Source: Myxococcales bacterium
GTDB taxonomy: Bacteria; Myxococcota_A; UBA9160; UBA4427
Length of the DNA: 64,000 nucleotides
Direction of reading: 5' to 3'
Assembly (NCBI GenBank): GCA_012960035.1
Contig: DUBZ01000061.1
Location: forward strand, 186,001 to 250,000
This document shows positions 56,345-64,000 of the stretch, in pieces. The notes below the pieces were generated by a model. That model worked only from the letters and a program-made list of their open reading frames with translations, made no database searches and had not been told where the DNA came from. A program made the position numbers and the translations under genes. Every line of letters starts with the position of its first letter. Within the stretch, counting starts at the first letter, position 1.

Positions 56345-59300
56345 ATGAATAAATTGAATCTTCGAATACGTTCGATGACGATCATGAGCATTCTATTCAT
56401 CGTGGGTGGCGCACTTCCCGGTGTGGCTGGGGATGAAGACATCTTCTCAGCCCAGGTCCCACCCAATGTCGTTCTCATGGTGGATAACTCGGGTTCGATG
56501 AACGCGGTGATGGAACACCCTTCTTTTGATTCCCAGACATTTGCCTACACATGTGAATTTATGTTGCCGACTGGCAACTTCAGCTCGTCGATCAACGATG
56601 ACTTTGGTGTCTCGACGAGGTATGTCTGTCGATCTTCGGGCTGTCGCCTGGAGATTCGATCCGATGCGAGTGGTTGGACTGCCACTTCGGATTCGACTGA
56701 TCACCCCGGCAACGGCTATGTGACGCGTACTTTCTGCGGCGAGACGAGACGACTCTATTCGGACGGTGTCAACGAAAGCGTCTATGGCAATCGGACCTGG
56801 TACTACTCTGAGTATGCGGAGTGGCTCTTTAGTATCGATGAGTCCGACGCAGCGACGCTGATCGGTCCAGCCGGCGAGCAAAGGACTGCCCCCCAAATAA
56901 TTGCCGACATCGATCTCGCTGATAATGGCCAGAGCTATATCTCTGGCGACAATTTCGCGAAGTTCCAGATCACGCGAATCACGGCAGCGCGTGAGATCGC
57001 TCGCGATGTGATTTACCAGACCAACAGTGATTGTCCTGCATTCATGGGAGACTGCGGCATCTATGAAGATCGCGTTCGCTTCGGGGTGGCGCAATTCCAT
57101 CGACGCTCGCATGGCGGATTTATTCGTGCCGAGGTCGATTCCTATAGCTCGAACAAGAACCTGATTGACGCAGCGATTACATCCCTGGATGCGCAGACCG
57201 GCACACCCCTCGGAGAGACTCTCTTCAAGCTCTATACCTACTTCATGCCGCGTACGACGTCGGATATGCCTTATGGTCAGAATGGATCGACGCAGTTTCC
57301 TCGCTACCGGTACAACACCTCGAACGGTGACTACACTTCAACGAGTTCGAACTGGCCTAGTGATCCGGTGACCGAATCCTGTCAGAAGAACTTCGTGATC
57401 ATGATCACGGATGGTGAGCCGACGAGCGACAATTTTGTGTCGAGTAGCAGCAGCGCGCAGGGCTGGTCCGACTTCGACCCGCGACTCATCGGCGACTATG
57501 CGCCGGACAATCCAGGAGATCCCGACATCGGGAGTGATTCGACCCCCGAGGTCGGCGACCCTCCATGGGGAAGCTCTGCTGGATCCGGTTATCTCGATGA
57601 CATCGCACTCTTCATGCAGGAAAACGATTGCCGACCGGACTATCCGAGTGAGACGAATCGGGTAGACGTCTATACCGTTGGATTCGGAACTCTTGGTCCT
57701 GTCAACTCGCTGCTTCAGAAGACCGCCGACAACGGAAATGGTCTCTTCTTTTCCGGAAACCAGGCAGAGACGCTGACTCAGGCGCTTGTGAGTTCAGTCC
57801 AGGACATCATTTCGAAGTCCCAGGGCTTTTCCGCAGCAACGGTTCCTGCAGCTCGTACCTCGGACGGCGGCAATCTCTACACGACGCTCTTCCAGCCGAC
57901 GAGCGCTCGACCGTTCTGGCCGGGACTGCTTCGAAGCTACCAGATCACGGCCCAGGGCGAAATTCTGGATCGCAACGGCGATTGCGCACTGACGAACCTG
58001 GTCGACCCGCTGCTATGCGCGGGAGGCACTTTCCTGCCGGAAGACGTGGCGCCCCCGTACTGGAACGCTTCGAACGAAATGCCCGACGCAAATGATCGGT
58101 ACATGAGGATCTCACTTGCGGGCTCACCCGGACAGATCATTGCGGACTTCGACCATGGCATCTCGGCAGTGGATCTGGGTGGGAGCCTCGGATCGGTATC
58201 CGAGTATCCTCCAGCCGGCGGCATCACTTCAACCAACGACCTCGATGAGGGCATTGTGTCCTTTCTCGCGGGTTGTCAGTGGGGCTCGGGGTTGACATCG
58301 GGGGGCGTCGACGACTTCCTCGGTTGTGTCGATCGGACCCGTATCGTGAACGGGAACATTGAAGCGGATCGTCTTGGAGATATCTTCCACTCGAATCCAG
58401 TGGTGGTCGGCCCGCCTAATAGTTTCATCCGAGAATCCTCGTACGCGCAATATGCTGAAGACTTGAGCTACGCACGTCGGGATCGAATTATCGTGGCCGG
58501 CGCCAACGATGGATTCCTGCATGGCTTCAATGCGGGTGAATATCAGATTGGAACCGGCACCTATGACGAGGGAACAGGCGAGGAGATCTTCGCCTTCATG
58601 CCCTGGGGCGCGCGAGCCAAGGTCATGGATCTGGCCAAGGATGATGCGACGCTGCATCCGCTCACGGTCGATGGTTCGCCTGCGGTTGCCGATGTCTGGA
58701 TCGACAGCAATAGCGATCCCAGTGATGCGAAGACGGCGAGCGAATGGAAGACCGTTCTCGTGACGGGTATGCGCGAAGGTGCGGAACATTATCTGGCCAT
58801 GGATATGAGCGACCCCGAGGCCAGCGGATATCCCGGGTACATGTGGGAATTCCCGCTCGAGAGCGACAGTGCTTGGCGCTCCTATATCGCCGAAACCTGG
58901 TCACAGCCCGTGATCACGCGAGTGCGTTTGGAAACAGGCAGTGGTGATGTGAAAGAAGTCTGGGTCGCGATCGTCGGCTTCGGATATGACGCATCGAGTG
59001 ATCCAAATAATACGGTTCTCTACAACGCGGCCAGCACGAAGGGTCGTGGCATCATGATGATCGACATAGACACCGGCCGGCCGGTTGCAGCGCGCAAGTT
59101 TGGTACAACTGCTACGGGCGATGTCAGTGACATGCTCTATGCGATCCCGTCCAGCCCGGCGGTTCTTGACTACAACCAGGATGGTTTTGCGGATGTCATC
59201 TATATCGGCGACTTGGGCGGCCATGTCTGGAAGTGGGTGATCCGAGCCAACGGCACAGCGAACGCTTCGGACGCGCTGCTCTATCAGCCTAACTGGCCCT

Positions 59301-59986
59301 TCCGGAAATTCTTTGATGATGATCCGTCAAGATCCGCCGTCGCTCATGCTCGAAGCTTCTACTTTGCGCCGAGTGCGACGTTGGTCAGCGGAATCCTGCA
59401 TCTTGGCTTCGGTTCGGGTGAACGCTCCGATCTCAATTGTTCGAGCACACTCAACGGGTGCAATCTTCTGAATCGGTTCTACATCGTGAAAGACCGAGAC
59501 GTCTGGGACACTGGATCGCTTTCCGAGATCGACGGTCGCGAATACACAACGGGTGATCTCACCGACACGACCCCCTTCGAGGGTGATTGCCCGAGCGTCC
59601 AGCCCCAAGGGTTCTTCTTCGAGGTTGCCGATGGAGAGAAGTTCGTCACGAATAGTGAAATCTTCAATTCATTCTTCTTTATTTCAACTTATCGGCCGGA
59701 CCTGAGTAATCAATGTGAGCCAGCGGGACTCGCGACGCTCTATGGATTCCTTGCGAAGTGCGGGCAGGGCGCCTTTGGCCCGCCAAGTCCATTGAGCCCG
59801 ATCGCGGGTACAGATCGTAGCGAGGGCCTCGGCAAGGGTATGCCGACGGACGCGAGACTTTCTATCGCACCGGGTGAAGGCGGCAATCGACTTATCATCA
59901 GTAAACAGGATGGAGAGTTGATCAACATCGACAGCGGAAAATCTGATTCGGAGCACGGCACGCTTTATTGGCGCGAGCTGGATTGA
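56345..59986 (+). CDS. pilY1: type IV pilus tip adhesin/assembly protein PilY1
   Basis: Secreted protein of 1213 aa. Signal peptide about residues 1-29. A von Willebrand A-like domain holds the MIDAS motif DNSGSM at 47-52 and ITDGEP further on. The C-terminal half is the PilC/PilY1 beta-propeller, with a calcium loop at 942-950 (DYNQDGFAD) leading into VIYIGDLGGHVWKW. PilY1 promotes pilus extension, adhesion and surface sensing. GGAGA lies 5 nt before the ATG at 56345; 56333 is the alternative. Many Cys residues suggest disulfides in the N-terminal half. Confidence 0.93.
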   Translation: MNKLNLRIRSMTIMSILFIVGGALPGVAGDEDIFSAQVPPNVVLMVDNSGSMNAVMEHPSFDSQTFAYTCEFMLPTGNFSSSINDDFGVSTRYVCRSSGCRLEIRSDASGWTATSDSTDHPGNGYVTRTFCGETRRLYSDGVNESVYGNRTWYYSEYAEWLFSIDESDAATLIGPAGEQRTAPQIIADIDLADNGQSYISGDNFAKFQITRITAAREIARDVIYQTNSDCPAFMGDCGIYEDRVRFGVAQFHRRSHGGFIRAEVDSYSSNKNLIDAAITSLDAQTGTPLGETLFKLYTYFMPRTTSDMPYGQNGSTQFPRYRYNTSNGDYTSTSSNWPSDPVTESCQKNFVIMITDGEPTSDNFVSSSSSAQGWSDFDPRLIGDYAPDNPGDPDIGSDSTPEVGDPPWGSSAGSGYLDDIALFMQENDCRPDYPSETNRVDVYTVGFGTLGPVNSLLQKTADNGNGLFFSGNQAETLTQALVSSVQDIISKSQGFSAATVPAARTSDGGNLYTTLFQPTSARPFWPGLLRSYQITAQGEILDRNGDCALTNLVDPLLCAGGTFLPEDVAPPYWNASNEMPDANDRYMRISLAGSPGQIIADFDHGISAVDLGGSLGSVSEYPPAGGITSTNDLDEGIVSFLAGCQWGSGLTSGGVDDFLGCVDRTRIVNGNIEADRLGDIFHSNPVVVGPPNSFIRESSYAQYAEDLSYARRDRIIVAGANDGFLHGFNAGEYQIGTGTYDEGTGEEIFAFMPWGARAKVMDLAKDDATLHPLTVDGSPAVADVWIDSNSDPSDAKTASEWKTVLVTGMREGAEHYLAMDMSDPEASGYPGYMWEFPLESDSAWRSYIAETWSQPVITRVRLETGSGDVKEVWVAIVGFGYDASSDPNNTVLYNAASTKGRGIMMIDIDTGRPVAARKFGTTATGDVSDMLYAIPSSPAVLDYNQDGFADVIYIGDLGGHVWKWVIRANGTANASDALLYQPNWPFRKFFDDDPSRSAVAHARSFYFAPSATLVSGILHLGFGSGERSDLNCSSTLNGCNLLNRFYIVKDRDVWDTGSLSEIDGREYTTGDLTDTTPFEGDCPSVQPQGFFFEVADGEKFVTNSEIFNSFFFISTYRPDLSNQCEPAGLATLYGFLAKCGQGAFGPPSPLSPIAGTDRSEGLGKGMPTDARLSIAPGEGGNRLIISKQDGELINIDSGKSDSEHGTLYWRELD

Positions 59987-60090
59987 GTAGGCCATCTCGG
60001 CAGAGCGACCTCGGCGCGAATGGCCTGGGTCGCCCGTGACCGTGTCCGAGCTGGACGGATAGATCATGAATGATTGACGAGGAGTTGAGC

Positions 60091-60465
60091 ATGACGAATG
60101 GAATTCAGACAGGCCGAAGGTTGTTTGTGGCGCTTACGGCTCTGGTGTTTTGCTTCGCGGTTGCGTCGAATGCGATTGCGCGAGGCGGGCAACGCGGGAA
60201 CAGTGGCGCGAGCTACACCGAGCAAGAAGTGATCGATGAAGTGAACGTCGCTGGGCAGACTGTGACGATCGCCGGGGAGACATATCGGGTTTCTGACTCG
60301 AGTCGGCTCTTCGACGAACGGGGCGGTCGAATTAGGCTCTTTGAACTGAACGGCAGCGCGGGTTCGAGCGATGGCGACATGGTCGAATTTACCGTGCGCC
60401 GCAGTGATGACGGAAGACGCAATGAGATTCGACGTCTGGCGGTCATTGCGGGTGATTTCGAGTAG
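60091..60465 (+). CDS. small exported protein downstream of pilY1 (PilY2-position)
   Basis: Protein of 124 aa with a signal peptide (about 1-29, FVALTALVFCFAVASNAIARG). The mature part is short and beta-like: YTEQEVIDEVNVAGQTVTIAGETYRV, then VEFTVRRSDDG. I do not recognise a family. Its place after pilY1 is like pilY2 in Pseudomonas, but similarity is not evident. GGAG lies 8 nt before the ATG at 60091. The next gene begins immediately after its stop. Confidence 0.65.
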   Translation: MTNGIQTGRRLFVALTALVFCFAVASNAIARGGQRGNSGASYTEQEVIDEVNVAGQTVTIAGETYRVSDSSRLFDERGGRIRLFELNGSAGSSDGDMVEFTVRRSDDGRRNEIRRLAVIAGDFE

Positions 60466-61539
60466 ATGGCAACGACAGTGGGGGGGACGATGGCAGCGAG
60501 AATCAGCAACCTGGGAACGGGGAGTCGTCCTGCAGCAACGATCGATCGTGCCAAACGTGCCAGAAGAGCTGGCTTGATTGGCTGGATGGGTCTGATCGTC
60601 TTGATATTGGCGGTTGGCTGCGGGGATGATTCACACGAGTCAGTGGGCCCACGTTCGATGCTTCAATCCGGGACTTCGGACTCGGCCGCGGCGACTGGCC
60701 CCAACCGCGCGCCGACAATTGAAGCGGTGGTGACGCATCCAGTTCGGCCGATGCCAGGTCGAAAGGTCCAGGTCACGGCACGCGTCTCCGATCTGGACGA
60801 CGATCCCATCGAGATCACCTATCAATGGCGGACTCGAAGTGGGCGAGTGCTCGGAGAAGGGCGCGTCTTCGACACCACCGGGCTTGGCCCCGGCAGTCGA
60901 CTCGAAGTCAGCATTTCGGCGACCGATCAGAAGGCGACGAGTCCAGCGACCGTTCATTCATTTCAATTGGCGGAACGCGCTTCATCCATTGGGCTGGTCG
61001 TGATCGACGCGTCCAACGGGACGAAGCCAGGCGTGACACTCAAGGGTGTCGTCGAATTCAGCGATGTCCAATCGGGTCGCGTCGAGGCCGATCTCGAATG
61101 GACGGTGAATGGCGAAGTCGTCGGAACGGATGACGAACTTCTGACTGGGCGATTTGTTCCTGGAGACATCGTGATCTTGCGTGCGCGGCTAGCCAATGTC
61201 GCGCGGCCGGGAAGGTCGATTTCGAGTCCACCGATCACGCTCTCGCGCGGCGAGGCACCGAGGATCTCGTCGAAGCCGCTCTCGGGAATCGAAGGGGGAC
61301 TCTTCCGCTATCAGATCCGCGCGGCAAGCGATGAGTCCGATGCAGAGCTGACCTACGCACTTCTATCGGGTCCCGACGGAATGCGTGTCGACGCGAAGAC
61401 CGGAATCGTTCAGTGGCGACCGACGACGGAGCAAAGGGGGCGCTTCGAAATCGAGGTCAGCGCCACAGATCAGTGGGGGAGCGGAGTGGGGCAGTCGTTT
61501 GCGATTGATGCCGCTGCTCCGCCCGCAAGTCCTCGCTAG
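60466..61539 (+). CDS. putative lipoprotein with Ig-like/cadherin-like repeats
   Basis: Protein of about 357 aa. A hydrophobic segment WMGLIVLILAVGC ends in a lipobox-like Cys, suggesting an outer-membrane lipoprotein, although the leader is long. PNRAPTIEAVVTHPVRP begins the first beta-sandwich unit. The C-terminal unit (LTYALLSGPDGMRVDAKTG) is a putative Ig domain of He_PIG type. The start directly abuts the previous stop; an ATG at 60490 is an alternative. It is likely the last gene of the pilus operon. Confidence 0.65.
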   Translation: MATTVGGTMAARISNLGTGSRPAATIDRAKRARRAGLIGWMGLIVLILAVGCGDDSHESVGPRSMLQSGTSDSAAATGPNRAPTIEAVVTHPVRPMPGRKVQVTARVSDLDDDPIEITYQWRTRSGRVLGEGRVFDTTGLGPGSRLEVSISATDQKATSPATVHSFQLAERASSIGLVVIDASNGTKPGVTLKGVVEFSDVQSGRVEADLEWTVNGEVVGTDDELLTGRFVPGDIVILRARLANVARPGRSISSPPITLSRGEAPRISSKPLSGIEGGLFRYQIRAASDESDAELTYALLSGPDGMRVDAKTGIVQWRPTTEQRGRFEIEVSATDQWGSGVGQSFAIDAAAPPASPR

Positions 61540-61657
61540 TTCGGGCCCGGGCGAGCCGAGCTTGCTCAAGGGTTTACCCGATGAGTCTGGGATGTTGAAT
61601 GTGGATAGAGAGAATACGAATCGGCGTATAGCTGATCAGATGGAGACACGTTCGTAG

Positions 61658-64000
61658 ATGGACTCGCAATCAGGGATGATGAATCTGTCGCTGCTGATGA
61701 GCGCGACGTGCCTTACGCTGCTGGTCCTGTCGTCCTGGAGTCTACGGACGACTTCGATCGGACGAAGCTTCCTCGCCTTCATTCTCGTCGCCGACTACTC
61801 AGCGATATTCCGGCTCAGCGCTGCTCAAAGCGTGCTTGGGGAAGAGGCTTCGGGCCTACTACTCATGGCTTTCGACCTCGTGATGAGCGCAACAATTCTT
61901 CGACTGGCCTGCCAGATTGCAAATGACTCAGCGAAGCTAGGCATCGCGATCGAGGCGCTTCTCGTGGGGATTCCCGCAGCGGTTTTGCTGTCGGGTGATG
62001 CCATCATGGCTTCCCTGTGGTCGGCGTGTGCGTTCGGGTTCGCCGGTGTTCAAGTCACGCAAATGCCCCATCGTAGTTGGGATGGGTTTCGAATGGCACT
62101 CAATACGGTGAGTGCGCTGATTCTGTTTCCGGCTCTGTTCTCACTCGCAAGTATCGCGGGCGCGCCGGCAAGCCTGACTTCGCCAGCGACAACAATATCT
62201 TCGACGATTCTGGCGATTGGACTTTTTCTATGCCTGCCGCGATTGGGGTTTTTGTCCTCGGACCGCGTGCGTCACGGCTCGGTCATCGAGGCGATGTGTG
62301 ATGGCGTGCTCGTGGTCGACATGAATGACCGCCTAGTCGAATTCAATGAAGCGGCGCGCGAAATTCTTGAACTGGATGAAGATTCTTTGTCCTTGCGACA
62401 TCTGGCTGATGTACTGGCTCACCATTGCGACCTTGTCGAGCTTTTCAGCGGTGCAATCGACGGCCAGAGCGTCTACTCGATCGTTCAAGACAGCGAGCCA
62501 GCGGAGGAAAAGACCTACGACCTTCGGCTGAGCGCGCTCTATGATTCGACCGGTTCGATCCGCAGTCGTGTGATGGTTCTGCGCGACATTTCAGACCGAA
62601 TAGCGATTGAAGAGGAGAGCCGTCGTCAATCTCGTCATGTTAGGATTGTCCACGAAGTCTCCGCTGCCGTTCATGAGGCGAATACGATTGAAGGGGGCCT
62701 GGAAGCGGCCTTGTCTTTGATCGCCAGGGCGATGAACTATTCATTGGGTCATTTTCTTCGAGCCGGAGACGCAGCTGGCAACGGGCACCTGGTGGCTTCG
62801 GGAATCGTCTACACCGGTGATCGAGAAGGCGCCGATTCGATCTCGAGTGATCGGGATCTGGCCGACACGCTGTCGGGTGCGGATCCGTTCGCGGACGGTG
62901 AACATGCCAGCGCGTCGCGGGCTGTCGTCGATCCACGCGGTGTCCATTGGTGGAAGGAATTCGGCGGCCATCCCGTCCTCACCTTGCCTCTTATGATCGG
63001 TCCCCGGCTTTATGGCGTCTTCGAGTTCTTTGACTCGGAACGAGCTGAGGTCGCGGATTCGACGAGCGAGATGCTCGAGCATATTGGTGAGTTGATTGGC
63101 CGAGCGGTCGAGCGAAAACTCGTGCAGGAAAAGATTCGACGTCTCGCCTTTCGAGATGATCTCACCGGTCTGCCGAATCGCCAGCGCTTCAATCATCTAC
63201 TGAATAAGGCAGTGGCGCTCTCGAAACGGGCGGACCGTAAGATTGCGCTGCTTTTCATGGATCTGGATGGTTTTAAAAAGGTCAATGACACCCTTGGGCA
63301 TCAGGTCGGAGATCGCCTCCTGGCCGAAGTCGCGAGTCGCTTTTCCGAAGTGGTTCGGGTGAGCGATCATGCTGGGCGCCAACACGGAAGCGATCCCAGG
63401 GCCTCCATCTCGCGGCTCGGTGGCGACGAATTCACACTTCTGTTGACCGAGCTTCAAGATCCGGCGGCCGCCGCCCTCGTCGCCTCAAGACTTCTTGCGA
63501 CGCTCGAGAGTCCGATTCTACTGAACGGACAGGAACTCTTCATGAGCACGTCGATCGGAATCGCCGTCTACCCCGATGACGGGACAGATTCCGAAAGCTT
63601 GCTACGCAATGCCGATGCGGCCATGTATTTCGCAAAGGGGAGAGGGCGCAACGGTTACCAGTTCTATTCGGACGAAATGAATCCGTCTCGCGCAACGGCC
63701 ATCAAAATCGAGTCTCGCCTTCGCGGTGCGGTCGAGCGCGATGAGTTCGAGGTTTATTACCAGCCGATTCTGGATGCCGAGAGCGGTGCCATCGTTGCGG
63801 CGGAAGCATTGCTTCGTTGGCCCGACGAGGAGCGGGGTTTCATTCCACCCGACGAGTTCATCCCGGTGGCGGAGGAGACGGGCATCATTGTGAGTCTTGG
63901 GCGTTGGGTCTTGCGCGAGGCCTGCGGCCAAGCGCAACGATGGCGAGATGAGTTGGGGATTTCGCTTCGAATCGGAGTCAACGTGTCCGGCTATCAGATT
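61658..64000 (+). CDS. membrane GGDEF-EAL protein, truncated by window end
   Basis: c-di-GMP enzyme, at least 781 aa and still open at base 64000. About six or seven N-terminal hydrophobic helices (1-205) are followed by a PAS domain (about 210-320), a GAF-like domain (about 330-480), GGDEF (RLGGDEFTLLL; GGDEF near 588-592, intact active site) and the start of EAL (AEALLRW). The RxxD inhibitory site before GGDEF is not seen; an insert with RQHGSDPRAS lies there. The GGDEF motif predicts diguanylate cyclase activity; the EAL catalytic set lies partly beyond the window. Its position beside pilus genes suggests control of pilus or surface behaviour. Confidence 0.88.
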   Translation, partial: MDSQSGMMNLSLLMSATCLTLLVLSSWSLRTTSIGRSFLAFILVADYSAIFRLSAAQSVLGEEASGLLLMAFDLVMSATILRLACQIANDSAKLGIAIEALLVGIPAAVLLSGDAIMASLWSACAFGFAGVQVTQMPHRSWDGFRMALNTVSALILFPALFSLASIAGAPASLTSPATTISSTILAIGLFLCLPRLGFLSSDRVRHGSVIEAMCDGVLVVDMNDRLVEFNEAAREILELDEDSLSLRHLADVLAHHCDLVELFSGAIDGQSVYSIVQDSEPAEEKTYDLRLSALYDSTGSIRSRVMVLRDISDRIAIEEESRRQSRHVRIVHEVSAAVHEANTIEGGLEAALSLIARAMNYSLGHFLRAGDAAGNGHLVASGIVYTGDREGADSISSDRDLADTLSGADPFADGEHASASRAVVDPRGVHWWKEFGGHPVLTLPLMIGPRLYGVFEFFDSERAEVADSTSEMLEHIGELIGRAVERKLVQEKIRRLAFRDDLTGLPNRQRFNHLLNKAVALSKRADRKIALLFMDLDGFKKVNDTLGHQVGDRLLAEVASRFSEVVRVSDHAGRQHGSDPRASISRLGGDEFTLLLTELQDPAAAALVASRLLATLESPILLNGQELFMSTSIGIAVYPDDGTDSESLLRNADAAMYFAKGRGRNGYQFYSDEMNPSRATAIKIESRLRGAVERDEFEVYYQPILDAESGAIVAAEALLRWPDEERGFIPPDEFIPVAEETGIIVSLGRWVLREACGQAQRWRDELGISLRIGVNVSGYQI

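Noticed and set aside
1..64000. CRISPR array, prophage, transposase, tRNA or rRNA
   Set aside because: I saw no spaced direct repeats, integrase or transposase motif, nor any recognisable RNA gene; the only tandem repeats are short microsatellites.

Overview
The window is GC-rich, densely coded chromosomal DNA from a Gram-negative, aerobic heterotroph. No plasmid, phage, insertion sequence, CRISPR array, tRNA or rRNA was seen. The gene mix suggests a member of the former Deltaproteobacteria (Myxococcota-like): a three-subunit succinate dehydrogenase with a Bacillus-type diheme SdhC, HemJ, ADP-forming acetyl-CoA synthetase, several F420-type luciferase-fold oxidoreductases, type IV pilus minor pilins and a PEP-CTERM protein. 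This placement is inferred from gene families, not from a phylogenetic marker.

Region 1 (1-21.5 kb) is mostly housekeeping. It holds EttA, a two-RCK potassium channel, an F420-type oxidoreductase, a monoheme protein, an AGCS amino acid symporter, fused ADP-forming acyl-CoA synthetase, a GcvR-like ACT protein, a winged-helix regulator, a His-rich TerB-like protein, DUF1295 and AMP-dependent acyl-CoA ligase, ClpP, a HesB/IscA protein with its Rrf2 regulator divergent from moaA, a membrane-anchored GST-like protein, a D-threonine aldolase-like enzyme, MAPEG, SixA and HspQ.

Region 2 (21.9-30.3 kb) is one minus-strand run: ilvD, an NADH-dehydrogenase-like/SelD fusion whose GTG start overlaps the ilvD stop, an APH-family kinase, and a TRAP transporter (dctP, dctQ, dctM) with overlapping genes.

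Region 3 (30.4-47.5 kb) is core metabolism: a dienelactone hydrolase, sdhCAB, aspartate kinase, a pseudouridine synthase that overlaps a convergent methyltransferase, pqqB-pqqC without pqqA, pqqD or pqqE, hemJ and nadK, a membrane TPR protein, diaminopimelate decarboxylase, glnS, and two more F420-type oxidoreductases.

Region 4 (47.7-64 kb) is the most distinctive. It has an unknown protein paired with a PAS/GAF hybrid histidine kinase whose receiver lacks its aspartate, a TrmH-type methyltransferase, a 638-bp gap with microsatellites, and a DUF4465 PEP-CTERM protein. Then comes a minor pilin operon (fimT, pilV, pilW, pilX, pilY1, a small exported protein, an Ig-like lipoprotein) headed by a sigma-54 type promoter. 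A GGDEF-EAL protein runs off the window end. The layout suggests regulated assembly of a PilY1-tipped pilus with possible c-di-GMP input.
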